Shown piece by piece: positions 41,935 through 53,489 of a DNA stretch of 64,000 nucleotides. Source of the stretch: Microbacterium dauci (GTDB lineage: Bacteria; Actinomycetota; Actinomycetes; Actinomycetales; Microbacteriaceae); contig NZ_JASJND010000005.1 in the NCBI RefSeq assembly GCF_030065535.1, forward strand, positions 62,001-126,000, read 5' to 3'. Each line of letters starts with the position of its first letter. The first letter of the stretch is position 1. Both the position numbers and the translations under genes were made by a program. The notes beneath the pieces are model-generated. The model worked only from the letters and a program-made list of their open reading frames with translations, searched no databases and was not told the origin of the DNA.

Positions 41935-42777
41935 ATGACAGGCACCGCACCCCTCGCCGGCAAGACCATCCTGATGTCGGGCGGCAGCCGCGGCATCGGC
42001 CTCGCGATCGCGCTGCGCGCAGCACGCGACGGCGCGAACATCGCCCTCATCGCGAAGACCGACAGCCCGCATCCGAAGCTCGAGGGCACGGTGCACAGTG
42101 CGGCTGAGCAGATCCGCGCGGCTGGCGGGAATGCGCTGCCGATCGTCGGCGACGTCCGCAATGAGGACGACATCACCGGCGCCGTCCTGCAGACCCGGGG
42201 AGAGTTCGGCGGTATCGACGTCGTCGTGAACAACGCGTCGGTCATCGACCTGTCGGGCTCGCTGGAACTCGCGACGAAGAAGTACGACCTCATGCAGGGG
42301 GTCAATGTGCGCGGCACGTTCCTGTTGTCGCGGGCTGCGCTGCCGATGCTGAAGGATGCCGCGAACCCGCACATCCTCTCGCTGTCCCCGCCGCTGAACC
42401 TGTCGCCGAAGTGGCTCGGCGCGCACACCGGCTACACGCTCGCGAAGTACGGCATGACGATGGCGACGCTCGGCTTGGCGGCCGAGTTCGCGAAGGACGG
42501 GGTCGCCGCGAACACGCTGTGGCCGCAGACGACGATCGCGACCGCGGCGGTGCAGTTCGCGCTGGGCGGCGACCGCATGATGAAGGTCAGCCGCACGCCC
42601 GAGGTTTACGCCGACGCGGCGTACGAGGTCATCACGAAGCCGGCGCGCGAGTACACCGGTCAGACGCTCATCGTCGAGGACGTGCTGCGGGATGCCGGCG
42701 TCACCGACTTCTCCGGTTACGCCGCGACGCCCGGCACACCCGACAGTGAGCTGTTCCCCGACATCTTCCTCGACTGA
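41935..42777 (+). CDS. SDR family oxidoreductase, HSDL2-like
   Basis: The 280-residue protein has MSGGSRGIGLAIALRAARDGANIALIAKTDSPHPKLEGT, the extended N-terminal signature of the hydroxysteroid-dehydrogenase-like 2 group, as well as NNAS and the catalytic Tyr/Lys in GAHTGYTLAKYGMT. The usual catalytic Ser lies in HILSLSPPLN. It ends with FSGYAATPGTPDSELFPDIFLD, typical of the group. The substrate is unknown; lipid or acyl-CoA metabolism is inferred from context. GGAGGAA precedes ATG 41935, and the gene follows the hydratase by 11 bases. Confidence 0.88.
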   Translation: MTGTAPLAGKTILMSGGSRGIGLAIALRAARDGANIALIAKTDSPHPKLEGTVHSAAEQIRAAGGNALPIVGDVRNEDDITGAVLQTRGEFGGIDVVVNNASVIDLSGSLELATKKYDLMQGVNVRGTFLLSRAALPMLKDAANPHILSLSPPLNLSPKWLGAHTGYTLAKYGMTMATLGLAAEFAKDGVAANTLWPQTTIATAAVQFALGGDRMMKVSRTPEVYADAAYEVITKPAREYTGQTLIVEDVLRDAGVTDFSGYAATPGTPDSELFPDIFLD

Positions 42778-42840
42778 GCGAGCGGGTCGGGTGTCGCCCG
42801 GCGAGCGATAGCGTGATGGAGTGATCGCCGAGCTCCCCGC

Positions 42841-43584
42841 ATGCCAGAACTGACCGCACTCGCCTGGATTGTGGTCGCGGCGGGGGCGCTCATCATCGGG
42901 CTCGCGAAGACGGCGCTGCCGGGTGCCGGCACGGTTGCCGCGGCAGCGTTCGCTGCTGTCCTTCCGGCGAAGCAGTCGACCGGAACGATCCTGCTGCTCC
43001 TCATCGTCGGCGACATGTTCGCGCTCTGGATGTATCGGCAGCACGCCGACTGGCGCTCGCTCATTCGTCTCGCGCCCGCCGTCATCGTCGGGCTGCTGGT
43101 CGGAGTCGCCTTCATGGCGTTCGCGGACGACGATTGGGTGCGCCGCGTCATCGGGGTGATCCTGCTCGCCGTTGTCGCGGTGACGCTATGGCGTCGGCGG
43201 GCACGGCCCGACGCCGTCCGGAGCGGCCGCGTCGCCGCTGCGGCCTACGGCTCGCTCGGCGGCTTCACGACGATGGTCGCCAACGCCGCAGGCCCGGTGA
43301 TGTCCATGTACTTCCTCGCGTCGCGCTTCGAGGTGAAGGCGTTCCTCGGCACCGCCGCGTGGTTCTTCGCGATCATCAACATCACGAAGGTCCCGTTCTC
43401 GGCGGGCCTCGGACTGATCACCCCGCAGGGGCTGCTGATCGATGCGGTGCTCGTGCCGCTCGTCGTCATCGGTGCGTTCGGCGGCCGCGCGATCGCGTCC
43501 CGCGTGCCGCAGCGCCTGTTCGACCGCCTCGTGATCGCCTTCACGATTGCCGGCGCGCTCTACCTGCTGCTCCCCGTCCACTGA
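42841..43584 (+). CDS. TauE/SafE family sulfite exporter-like membrane permease
   Basis: The 247-residue protein has about eight membrane segments and the paired TauE/SafE patterns IIGLAKTALPGAGTVAAAAFAAVLP in the first half and YGSLGGFTTMVANAAGPVMSMYFLAS in the second. The family moves sulfite, sulfoacetate or other organic anions across the membrane; the substrate here is unknown. The best -10, TAGCGT at 42809-42814, would start transcription 20 bases before ATG 42841, at a GTG that opens a ten-codon frame overlapping the start. Confidence 0.88.
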   Translation: MPELTALAWIVVAAGALIIGLAKTALPGAGTVAAAAFAAVLPAKQSTGTILLLLIVGDMFALWMYRQHADWRSLIRLAPAVIVGLLVGVAFMAFADDDWVRRVIGVILLAVVAVTLWRRRARPDAVRSGRVAAAAYGSLGGFTTMVANAAGPVMSMYFLASRFEVKAFLGTAAWFFAIINITKVPFSAGLGLITPQGLLIDAVLVPLVVIGAFGGRAIASRVPQRLFDRLVIAFTIAGALYLLLPVH

Positions 43585-43634
43585 GCGGATGCCGCGCCTT
43601 GCGCTTCGACGCTGGCAGGTGCGAGGCTCGCGGC

Positions 43635-43826
43635 ATGGACGACAGGTGCGATCAGTGCCGGGCGCGGCTGCGCGGCAAGGGGCAGCGAACCGCGACGCGC
43701 ACGCTGTGCGAGTCGTGCTTCCGTGAGTTCAGCGGCCTCGCCGCGGGGTACATCAGTGGCGGCACCGTGGAGAACGCGATCAGCGTCGCCGGTTGGTTCA
43801 AGAGCTTCGGGAGGAAGAAGGACTGA
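43635..43826 (+). CDS. small CxxC-containing protein (zinc-ribbon-like)
   Basis: The 63-residue protein has two CxxC pairs, CDQC at residues 5-8 and CESC near 24-27, spaced like a small zinc ribbon. A Gly/Ala-rich middle and a Lys-rich end (WFKSFGRKKD) follow. I do not recognise a family. ATG 43635 follows GAGGCT by 6 bases, a plausible leaderless arrangement. Its stop codon lies at the base of a strong hairpin. Confidence 0.6.
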   Translation: MDDRCDQCRARLRGKGQRTATRTLCESCFREFSGLAAGYISGGTVENAISVAGWFKSFGRKKD

Positions 43827-43853
43827 GCGGATGCCGCGCCGCGGCATCCGCTC
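43825..43853. terminator. bidirectional hairpin, GGATGCC type
   Basis: GAGCGGATGCCGCG and CGCGGCATCCGCTC form a perfect 14-base inverted repeat with one central base, between the convergent ends of the CxxC protein gene and the HAD gene. It is nearly identical to the hairpin after araA at 3487-3515. No T-run. Confidence 0.7.
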
Positions 43854-43856
43854 GCG

Positions 43857-44705
43857 TCAGATGAGGCCGAGCCTCACGAAGGCGTTCCAGACGCCGTCGT
43901 CGAGGACGTCCGTCGTGACGTTGCCGGCGCGCTCCTTGAGCGCGGGATCGGCGTTGCCCATCGCCACGGGGGAGCCGACGACGTCGAACATCTCGGCGTC
44001 GTTCCAGCTGTCGCCGATGCCGATCGCGTCGGCGGCGTCGAGGCCGAGCACCTCGAGCACGCGCAGGATCGCGGAGCCCTTGGTGGTGCCGCGCAGACCG
44101 ATCTCGCCGTTCGAACCGCCCGGGAGTGGGATGCTGCCGGGGATGACGTGGAAGCGGTCACCCAGGTCGGCCTGCGCACGATCGACGCTGTCGGAGCGCT
44201 TGCTGATGAACGTCGTCTTCGCGATCTGGTCGAGGTTCGCCTCGGTCAGCGGGCGATACGAGATCACGGGCTTCGGGTCGACGGGCTCCGAGAGCCCGAG
44301 GCGGCGGGCGTCCTCGAGGTGCTGGCGTCGACGGCGCTCGAAGAACCGGTCGACCATCGCGCCGACCCCAGGGCTCGCGTACACGGCCTCGTCGGACTGC
44401 AGGAAATAGTCGATGTCCTCGGCCTCGAAGTACGAGATGAGACGGTCGGTGTCCTCGCGCGGCATCGGGTCGGCGAAGATGAGCTCGTCGCCGCGCACGG
44501 CGTAGGCGCCGCCGTTGGTGATCGCGCCGTCGTAGCCGATCTCCCGCACCTTCGGGTGGATGTCGCCGGCGGCACGGCCCGTGCAGAGGTACACGAGGTG
44601 ACCGTTCTCGCGGGCGGTGCGGATGGCCGTGACCGTGGAGGGGGCGATCGCGTCACCGTGCTCCAGGATCGTGCCGTCGACGTCGAGGAAGGCGATGCGG
44701 GTCAT
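43857..44705 (-). CDS. HAD family hydrolase, Cof subfamily
   Basis: The 282-residue protein has the HAD nucleophile motif FLDVDGTI at residues 6-13, YLCTGRAAGDI as motif II, and IGIGDSWNDAEMF as the motif III/IV Asp pair. It also has the large type IIB cap of the Cof family between about 85 and 190. It dephosphorylates small phosphometabolites such as sugar phosphates; the specific substrate is unknown. A GAGAAT hexamer 6 bases before ATG 44705 is a weak leaderless -10. Confidence 0.92.
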   Translation of the reverse strand: MTRIAFLDVDGTILEHGDAIAPSTVTAIRTARENGHLVYLCTGRAAGDIHPKVREIGYDGAITNGGAYAVRGDELIFADPMPREDTDRLISYFEAEDIDYFLQSDEAVYASPGVGAMVDRFFERRRRQHLEDARRLGLSEPVDPKPVISYRPLTEANLDQIAKTTFISKRSDSVDRAQADLGDRFHVIPGSIPLPGGSNGEIGLRGTTKGSAILRVLEVLGLDAADAIGIGDSWNDAEMFDVVGSPVAMGNADPALKERAGNVTTDVLDDGVWNAFVRLGLI

Positions 44706-44765
44706 GATTCCATTCTCGGGGATGCGGACGAACGCGAGGTGTGCGCCGACTCCCGAGGGATGCCG

Positions 44766-45236
44766 TCAGTCGAGGCGCTTGCGGAGGAAGACCTGGTCGA
44801 CGCCGCCGTCGCCGGGGACGCGCTGCGTCTCGCGGTAGCCCTCGCGTTCGTACAGGCGGATGTTCGCCTCGCTGAGGGAGCCCGTGAACAGTTCGGCTTC
44901 GGTCGCGCCGGCCTGTCGCCCGGACTCTTCGACGGCGGCGAGGAGCTGGGATCCGATGCCCGCGCCCTGCTGGTCGGGTGCGATGGCGATGCGACCGATG
45001 AGCAGCAGGGTGTCGTCGAGGCGCGCTCGCGCGGCGCCGACGATCCGCGTGCCGTCGAGTGCCACGCGACCGAGGTTCTCGTGCAGTTCAGCGGTCAGCT
45101 CCTCGAGCGTCTGGGTCAGTGGCGGCATGTCGGGATCGCCATAGATGAGGGCCTCCTGCACGAACGCGGCGCGCTGCAGGGTCAGCACCTCGCCGGCGTC
45201 GTCGGTGCGGATGGGGCGGATCTGGATGTCGCTCAC
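44766..45236 (-). CDS. GNAT family N-acetyltransferase
   Basis: The 156-residue protein has the acetyl-CoA loop in IGRIAIAPDQQGAGIGSQLLAAVEE and the LFTGSLSEANIRLYEREGYRET end segment. The substrate is unknown. GTG 45236 lies 6 bases after TACCGT (45248-45243, minus strand), supporting a leaderless start; the longer frame from 45302 would begin with a Pro/Arg-rich stretch derived from a hairpin and is rejected. Confidence 0.85.
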   Translation of the reverse strand: MSDIQIRPIRTDDAGEVLTLQRAAFVQEALIYGDPDMPPLTQTLEELTAELHENLGRVALDGTRIVGAARARLDDTLLLIGRIAIAPDQQGAGIGSQLLAAVEESGRQAGATEAELFTGSLSEANIRLYEREGYRETQRVPGDGGVDQVFLRKRLD

Positions 45237-45258
45237 CTCGCCACGGTAGCGAGCGGGG

Positions 45259-45303
45259 AGTGGGGGCGGTGGGGGCTTGACGCGTGCGCGCCCCGCCCCC
45301 ACT
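45259..45303 (-). terminator. terminator of the beta-glucoside operon
   Basis: AGTGGGGGCGG (45259-45269) pairs exactly with CCGCCCCCACT (45293-45303), with a second G-rich/C-rich pairing inside. It starts 6 bases beyond the bglA stop and separates the bgl operon from the acetyltransferase promoter. Confidence 0.7.
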
Positions 45304-45308
45304 GACGC

Positions 45309-48676
<3,368 letters not shown>

Positions 48677-48751
48677 CGGGACACGCTCTTTCTCACCGCT
48701 TCGATGCGGCGCTTTCGGGAAGAGAGTGCGTCGGAGCCGTTTCCGGGCAAC

Positions 48752-48802
48752 AAAAAAACCTGAACTCGTTCACCGCCGTCTCCGGTGGTGTGAGTTCAGG
48801 TT
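48752..48802 (-). terminator. conditional intrinsic terminator in the bglF leader
   Basis: On the minus strand AACCTGAACTC (48802-48792) pairs with GAGTTCAGGTT (48767-48757), with an inner CACCGCCG-type stem, followed by seven U residues. This is the only classic U-tract terminator seen in the window. Its 5' arm overlaps the RAT element. Confidence 0.92.
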
Positions 48803-48827
48803 TTGCCTGCTGCCGCAGTAACAATCC
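48798..48827 (-). promoter_or_regulatory. RAT (ribonucleic antiterminator) site for LicT
   Basis: The minus-strand sequence from 48827 to 48798 opens GGATTGTTACTGCGGCAGCA and ends GGCAAAACCT, matching the RAT consensus of the BglG/LicT family nearly base for base. Bound LicT dimer would hold this hairpin and prevent the overlapping terminator. The -10 candidate TAGCCT is at 48870-48865, inside the licT end, placing transcription start about 30 bases upstream. Confidence 0.93.
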
Positions 48828-48862
48828 GTCGCGCTCGCGGGGCTACTTCGCCCTGCAGTCGG

Positions 48863-49768
48863 TCAGGCTAGCACGCCGCCGGCGGGGTCGCCACCGGGTC
48901 GTACGCCGACCTGTCCGGCGAGGCGCTCGACGTGGACGATCACGTACAGCAGCTCCTCGTCGGTGAGCTCCGATTCGGTCGCCGCGCGCACGTACGCCTT
49001 GACCTCCTGCGCGATCTCGAACGACCGCGGGTAGCTGTGCTTGGCGAACTCGAAGAACGACGTGTCGGCGCTGCGGAGCATCGTGCGCGAGACGAGCCGC
49101 TGCAACAGGAACTGGATGTGCAGCACGAACCGGGCGTAATCGGGACTTTCGACGTCGAGCTTCACACCCAGGGCGTTCTCGACGGTGAGCACCACGTGCT
49201 GCACGCGGCGGAACAGCAACGCGGCGGTGCCGTTCGGCTCATCGCGCGTCGCGTTCAGCAGGTGCATCGTGAGGAAGACCGCCTCCTCGGCGGGGAGCTC
49301 TCGCTCCAGCGCGGTCGAGATCGCCGCCGCCATTTTCGTCGCGGCCGCGAACTCCTGCGGGTGAAGGACCCTGAGTTCGGGCATCGCCGCGGTCGGGATG
49401 CGGATGCCCTTGTCGAGGCGCTCGAGGACGAACTGCACGTGGTCGATCACCGCGATCGTGAGCCGTCTGCCGAGGTGATGACCGAGCGACCGCTCCGCCT
49501 GATCGACGGCCCGCGAGACCGCCTCGATGACCGGGTACGGCGTGTCGATGAGCATGCGGCGTTCGCGCTCGCCGTCTTCGCCGCCCTCGAGGATGAAGGT
49601 CTTCTCGACCTTGCTGGCGTCGATCGTGTCGGACGGCTTCAGCTGGAATCCCAGCCCGCGGCCCATGAGCACGCGCTCGCGTCCCTGCTCGTCGACGGAG
49701 ATGACGACGTTGTTGTTCAGCACCTTGTGCGCAATGGTGCCGCGACGCTGCGGATGCCCCTCCGTCAT
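48863..49768 (-). CDS. licT: BglG/LicT family transcription antiterminator
   Basis: The 301-residue protein has the RNA-binding CAT domain at about residues 10-65 ([30 protein letters not shown]), followed by two PTS regulation domains. PRD1 contains [21 protein letters not shown] and PRD2 contains [19 protein letters not shown] and IVHVERL. Histidines in the PRDs are phosphorylated by the PTS to tune activity. It acts on the RAT site in the leader of bglF immediately downstream. ATG 49768 lies 7 bases after TAGAAT (49781-49776, minus strand), a good leaderless start; the longer frame from 49795 is rejected. Confidence 0.95.
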   Translation of the reverse strand: MTEGHPQRRGTIAHKVLNNNVVISVDEQGRERVLMGRGLGFQLKPSDTIDASKVEKTFILEGGEDGERERRMLIDTPYPVIEAVSRAVDQAERSLGHHLGRRLTIAVIDHVQFVLERLDKGIRIPTAAMPELRVLHPQEFAAATKMAAAISTALERELPAEEAVFLTMHLLNATRDEPNGTAALLFRRVQHVVLTVENALGVKLDVESPDYARFVLHIQFLLQRLVSRTMLRSADTSFFEFAKHSYPRSFEIAQEVKAYVRAATESELTDEELLYVIVHVERLAGQVGVRPGGDPAGGVLA

Positions 49769-49849
49769 GGCGACGATTCTAGGGCCGCGTGGCATCCGTC
49801 ATCCCGCCACCCCAGGCGTTCCGCAGGTGCGCGCCGGTACCCTGGGAGT

Positions 49850-51109
49850 ATGACCGAGTCCACGCCCGAACGCCCCGACGGCATGTCCGCCGTGCGCACC
49901 ACGAAGCCCAAGCAGGTGCGCCCGCGGACCGAAGGGTGGACCCAGGCGAAGGACGACACCGGTCGCCCGCTCCTGCAGTTCGCGAGCCCCAAGCGCGGCA
50001 AGCCGCCCGTGCACCTCGTCGACCTCACTCGCGAGCAGCGCGTCGAGAAGCTCAAGGAGCTGGGGCTCCCCGGCTTCCGCGCCGGCCAGCTCGAGAAGCA
50101 CTACTTCCAGCACTACACCTCGGATGCCGCGAAGATGACCGACCTCCCGGCATCCGGTCGCGAGGAGCTCGTCGCGGGGCTCCTCCCGAACCTCATGACC
50201 GAGGTGCGCCGGCTCGAGACCGACGGCGGCGACACGATCAAGTTCCTCTGGAAGCTGCACGACGGCGCCCTCGTCGAGTCGGTGCTCATGCGCTACACCG
50301 GCCGCATCACGCTCTGCGTGTCGAGCCAGGCCGGCTGCGGCATGAACTGCCCGTTCTGTGCGACCGGCCAGGCGGGCCTCACCCGCAACATGTCGGCGGC
50401 CGAGATCGTCGACCAGGTCGTTCGCGCCAACCGGCTCATTGCCGATGGCGGCCTCGGCGACCCGCGCAAGGTCGGCCACAAGGACGAGCGCGTCACCAAC
50501 ATCGTCTTCATGGGCATGGGTGAGCCGCTCGCCAACTACGCCCGCGTCATGCAGGCCGTCCGCACGATGGTTGACAAGGACCACGGCCTCGGCATGAGTG
50601 CTCGCGGCATCACGGTGTCGACGGTCGGGCTCGTGCCCGCGATCCGCAAGCTCAGCGATGAGGACATCCCGGTCACGTTCGCGCTCTCGCTGCACGCCCC
50701 CGACGACCACCTGCGCGACGAACTCATCCCGGTGAACTCCCGCTGGAAGGTCGATGAGGCATTGGATGCCGCGCGCGAGTACTTCGACAAGACCGGTCGC
50801 CGCGTCTCGATCGAGTACGCCCTCATCAAGGACATGAACGACCACGCGTGGCGCGCCGACCTGCTCGCGACCAAGCTCAACGAGCGCGGCCGCGGCTGGG
50901 TGCACGTGAACCCCATCCCGCTGAACCCGACGCCGGGCTCGGTGTGGACGGCATCGGACGTCGACGTGCAGAACGAGTTCGTCCGGCGCCTCAACGAGGC
51001 CGGCATCCCGACGACCCTCCGCGACACCCGCGGCAAGGAGATCGACGGCGCCTGCGGCCAGCTCGTGGCCACCGAAGAGGACGAGGCCGCAGCCGCGGCA
51101 TCCGTCTGA
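49850..51109 (+). CDS. rlmN: 23S rRNA/tRNA dual-specificity adenine C2-methyltransferase RlmN
   Basis: The 419-residue protein is a radical SAM enzyme with the cluster-binding cysteines at 163, 167 and 170 (CGMNCPFC). GMGEPLANY and [16 protein letters not shown] are also present, as is the methyl-carrying cysteine in EIDGACGQL near the C-terminus. It methylates C2 of A2503 in 23S rRNA and A37 in some tRNAs. ATG 49850 lies 6 bases after TACCCT (49838-49843). The N-terminus has an extra 30 or so residues, Lys/Arg-rich, before the conserved part, common in actinobacteria. Confidence 0.96.
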   Translation: MTESTPERPDGMSAVRTTKPKQVRPRTEGWTQAKDDTGRPLLQFASPKRGKPPVHLVDLTREQRVEKLKELGLPGFRAGQLEKHYFQHYTSDAAKMTDLPASGREELVAGLLPNLMTEVRRLETDGGDTIKFLWKLHDGALVESVLMRYTGRITLCVSSQAGCGMNCPFCATGQAGLTRNMSAAEIVDQVVRANRLIADGGLGDPRKVGHKDERVTNIVFMGMGEPLANYARVMQAVRTMVDKDHGLGMSARGITVSTVGLVPAIRKLSDEDIPVTFALSLHAPDDHLRDELIPVNSRWKVDEALDAAREYFDKTGRRVSIEYALIKDMNDHAWRADLLATKLNERGRGWVHVNPIPLNPTPGSVWTASDVDVQNEFVRRLNEAGIPTTLRDTRGKEIDGACGQLVATEEDEAAAAASV

Positions 51110-51169
51110 CGGTTTCGCTGTCCGCGAGACACCCGCGCGAGGCATCCACCGCGGCGGTAGCGTCGGAAC

Positions 51170-52183
51170 ATGGTCAACTATCGATTCCTCGGCAACAGCG
51201 GTCTGAAGGTCTCGGAGCTCACGTACGGCAACTGGCTGACGCACGCTTCGCAGGTCGAGAACGACGCCGCCGTGGCCACCGTCCACAAGGCGCTCGACCT
51301 CGGCATCACGTCGTTCGACACCGCCGACACGTACGCGAACACCGCAGCCGAGGTCGTCCTCGGCGACGCGCTGCGCGGGCAGCGCCGCGAGTCGCTCGAG
51401 ATCTTCACGAAGGTCTACTGGCCGATCGGACCAAAGGGCCCGAACGACCACGGTCTCTCGCGCAAGCACATCTTCGAGGGCATCAACGGCTCGCTGCAGC
51501 GCCTCGGCATGGACTACGTCGACCTGTACCAGGCGCACCGGTACGACTACGAGACTCCGCTCGAAGAGACGATGCAGGCGTTCGCCGACGTCGTCCGCCA
51601 GGGCAAGGCGCTGTACATCGGCGTCAGCGAGTGGACGGCCGAGCAGCTGCGGGCCGGGCACGCGCTCTCGAAGGAGCTCGGCTTCCAGCTCATCTCGAAC
51701 CAGCCGCAGTACTCCGCGCTCTGGCGCGTGATCGAGGGCAAGGTCGTCCCGACCTCCGAAGAGCTCGGCATCTCGCAGATCGTCTGGTCGCCGCTCGCGC
51801 AGGGCGTGCTCACCGGCAAGTACGTGCCGGGCCAGCCGCTGCCCGAGGGCTCGCGCGCCACCGACGAGAAGGGAGGCTCGCAGATGATCTCGCGTTTCAT
51901 GAACGACGAGGTGCTCTCTGCGGTGCAGAAGCTGAAGCCGATCGCGGAGGAGGCCGGCATCACGATGCCGCAGCTCGCGCTCGCGTGGGTGCTGCACAAC
52001 CCGAACATCGCGGCCGCGCTCGTGGGTGCGTCGCGCCCCGAGCAGCTCGAGGACACCGTCAAGGCTTCGGGTGTCCAGCTCGACGACGCGACCTACCAGG
52101 CGGTCAACGACGCCCTGGCGTCGGTCGCGGTCACCGACCCCGAGGAGACGTACTCGGTGTCGCCGAAGGCCCGCCTGGTCTGA
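51170..52183 (+). CDS. aldo/keto reductase, potassium-channel beta-subunit-like
   Basis: The 337-residue protein has the AKR TIM-barrel signatures. The catalytic Asp and Tyr are in FDTADTYANTAAEVVLGDAL, Lys is in IFTKVYWP and His in LYQAHRYDYETPLEETMQAF. NADPH-binding residues appear near ALVGASRPEQLEDTV. It resembles the AKR6/YghZ group of K+ channel beta-like reductases. The substrate is unknown. ATG 51170 lies 6 bases after TAGCGT (51158-51163), a leaderless start. A NUDIX gene follows after 6 bases. Confidence 0.93.
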   Translation: MVNYRFLGNSGLKVSELTYGNWLTHASQVENDAAVATVHKALDLGITSFDTADTYANTAAEVVLGDALRGQRRESLEIFTKVYWPIGPKGPNDHGLSRKHIFEGINGSLQRLGMDYVDLYQAHRYDYETPLEETMQAFADVVRQGKALYIGVSEWTAEQLRAGHALSKELGFQLISNQPQYSALWRVIEGKVVPTSEELGISQIVWSPLAQGVLTGKYVPGQPLPEGSRATDEKGGSQMISRFMNDEVLSAVQKLKPIAEEAGITMPQLALAWVLHNPNIAAALVGASRPEQLEDTVKASGVQLDDATYQAVNDALASVAVTDPEETYSVSPKARLV

Positions 52184-52189
52184 TCCGTC

Positions 52190-52672
52190 GTGGCTGCGCA
52201 CAGCGCCGGCATCCTGCTCTACCGTCTCGACGGGAAGGGCGGGGTGTCGGCGCTGATCGCACACATGGGCGGGCCGTTCTGGGCGTCGAAGGACGAGGGT
52301 GCCTGGTCGATCCCCAAGGGTGAGCTCGACCCGGATGAGCCGGCGGTGGATGCCGCGAAGCGCGAGTTCCGCGAAGAGCTCGGCGTCGATGCGCCCGACG
52401 TCGACTACGCCGAGCTCGGAACCTTCGGGTACGCGTCCGGCAAGCGCGTCACGGTGTTCGTCGGCGACGGCGCGGCGTTCGCGGCATCCGACCCCGACTT
52501 CGTCTTCGGCGAGTTCGAGATGGAATGGCCGCCACGGTCGGGCAAGACGGCGTCGTTCCCCGAGGTCGACCGTGCCGAGTGGATGCCGCTCGAGCGTGCG
52601 GCCGAACTCGTCGTGAAGGGGCAGCGCCCCGCGCTCGAGCGCCTCGCCGAGCTGCTGGCCGAGGCCCGCTGA
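52190..52672 (+). CDS. NUDIX hydrolase
   Basis: The 160-residue protein contains the full Nudix box, running from GELDPDE through AAKREFREELGV near residues 43-65. It begins AHSAGILLYRLDGKGGVSALIAHMGGPFW and ends with WMPLERAAELVVKGQRPALERLAELL, matching a common actinobacterial NUDIX subgroup probably acting on nucleoside diphosphate-linked compounds. GTG 52190 lies 6 bases after the aldo-keto reductase stop, so they are likely co-transcribed. It converges with the RNase H gene with one base between the stops. Confidence 0.92.
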   Translation: MAAHSAGILLYRLDGKGGVSALIAHMGGPFWASKDEGAWSIPKGELDPDEPAVDAAKREFREELGVDAPDVDYAELGTFGYASGKRVTVFVGDGAAFAASDPDFVFGEFEMEWPPRSGKTASFPEVDRAEWMPLERAAELVVKGQRPALERLAELLAEAR

Positions 52673-52673
52673 G

Positions 52674-53207
52674 TCAGCGCGTCTTCTTCGGCGCGTCGCT
52701 CACGTCGAGGAGTTCGTGCGTGCCGCCGAGCGACGACCAGGCCGAGGCTTTCCCGGATGCCGCATGCTCCGAGGCCCGTACGGCGCGCTCGTCGGCCCAC
52801 TCGTTCAACACGTGCCCGCGGTGTCCACGGACGTGCTCGAGCACGACGTCGGGCATGCCCGACGCGCGGCGGGCCTCGCGGGCGTCGATGAGCTGTTCGA
52901 GGATGTCGCGGTTCTTGGCGGGCGCGCCGGTGGAGGTCTTCCAGCCGCGGCGGCGGTGCCCGTCCATCCACTTCTCGTAGGTGTCGATGGCGTACTTCGA
53001 GTCGGCCTGCACGACGAGTTCGCGCACGTTCGGGTGGTCGACGATCGCCTTCAGCAGCCCGAGCAGCTCGCCGATGTTGTTCGTGCCCTCGGGGAGCGAC
53101 CCTGCGGCCCAGTGCCCGTCTTCGCCGACCCACGCCCAGCCTGTGGGTCCGGGGTTGCCCTTGCAGGCGCCGTCGGTGGCCACGACATAACGGGGGATCT
53201 CGGTCAC
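52674..53207 (-). CDS. rnhA: ribonuclease HI
   Basis: The 177-residue protein has the RNase H fold with the four acidic catalytic residues Asp12 (TDGACKGNPGP), Glu47 (NNIGELLG), Asp69 (QADSKYA) and Asp139 (NEWADERA), and the HRGH loop before the last. It cleaves RNA in RNA-DNA hybrids. The C-terminal 30 residues beyond the domain are a short extension. GTG 53207 lies 6 bases after TAGCGT (53219-53214, minus strand), so the transcript is probably leaderless. Confidence 0.94.
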   Translation of the reverse strand: MTEIPRYVVATDGACKGNPGPTGWAWVGEDGHWAAGSLPEGTNNIGELLGLLKAIVDHPNVRELVVQADSKYAIDTYEKWMDGHRRRGWKTSTGAPAKNRDILEQLIDAREARRASGMPDVVLEHVRGHRGHVLNEWADERAVRASEHAASGKASAWSSLGGTHELLDVSDAPKKTR

Positions 53208-53246
53208 CCGTCCACGCTACCCGCGCCGCGGCGCCGGGCTCGCACG

Positions 53247-53322
53247 TTCAGGTGGCAGCTCTCGTCGCTTTCGCCGCTGGCATGCGGCGTGTGCTGCCAC
53301 CTGAAGCGGCGTGCGGGCCGCG
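53247..53322. repeat. palindromic intergenic element, family A copy 2
   Basis: TTCAGGTGGCAG (53247-53258) and CTGCCACCTGAA (53294-53305) are perfect 12-base arms around a 35-base interior, followed by the flank GCGGCGTGCGGGCCGCG (53306-53322). The following copy, 94 bases on, differs at only 2 of these 76 positions. Confidence 0.85.
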
Positions 53323-53340
53323 GGGTCGTCCCCTCCCTCG

Positions 53341-53416
53341 TTCAAGTGGCAGCTCTCGTCGCTTTCGCCGCTGGGATGCGGCGTGTGCTGCCACCTGAAG
53401 CGGCGTGCGGGCCGCG
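53341..53416. repeat. palindromic intergenic element, family A copy 3
   Basis: TTCAAGTGGCAG (53341-53352) and CTGCCACCTGAA (53388-53399) with the same interior and 3' flank as the preceding copy. The only differences are G to A in the left arm and C to G in the interior. The two copies form a tandem pair with a 94-base period between rnhA and the GntR gene. Confidence 0.85.
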
Positions 53417-53419
53417 CAA

Positions 53420-53486
53420 AATGTATACGCTCAGCGAGAATTCCCGACCATCCGGCGACACGACCGGCGGGAGTGCATACACTGTC
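53420..53486 (+). promoter_or_regulatory. candidate GntR operators and promoter of the prp operon
   Basis: AATGTATACGC (around 53420-53430) and GTGCATACAC (around 53473-53482) share a TGyATAC core, as expected for FadR-type GntR sites. The second overlaps the -10 hexamer TACACT (53478-53483), which is 6 bases before the GntR ATG, so autoregulation is likely. Confidence 0.5.
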
Positions 53487-53489
53487 GGC

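Noticed and set aside
48752-48827. Sugar riboswitch upstream of bglF
   Set aside because: The structure is fully explained by a RAT hairpin and overlapping terminator used by the LicT protein encoded next to it.
53247-53416. CRISPR array
   Set aside because: Only two repeat units, each palindromic over its whole length, no distinct spacers and no cas genes nearby.
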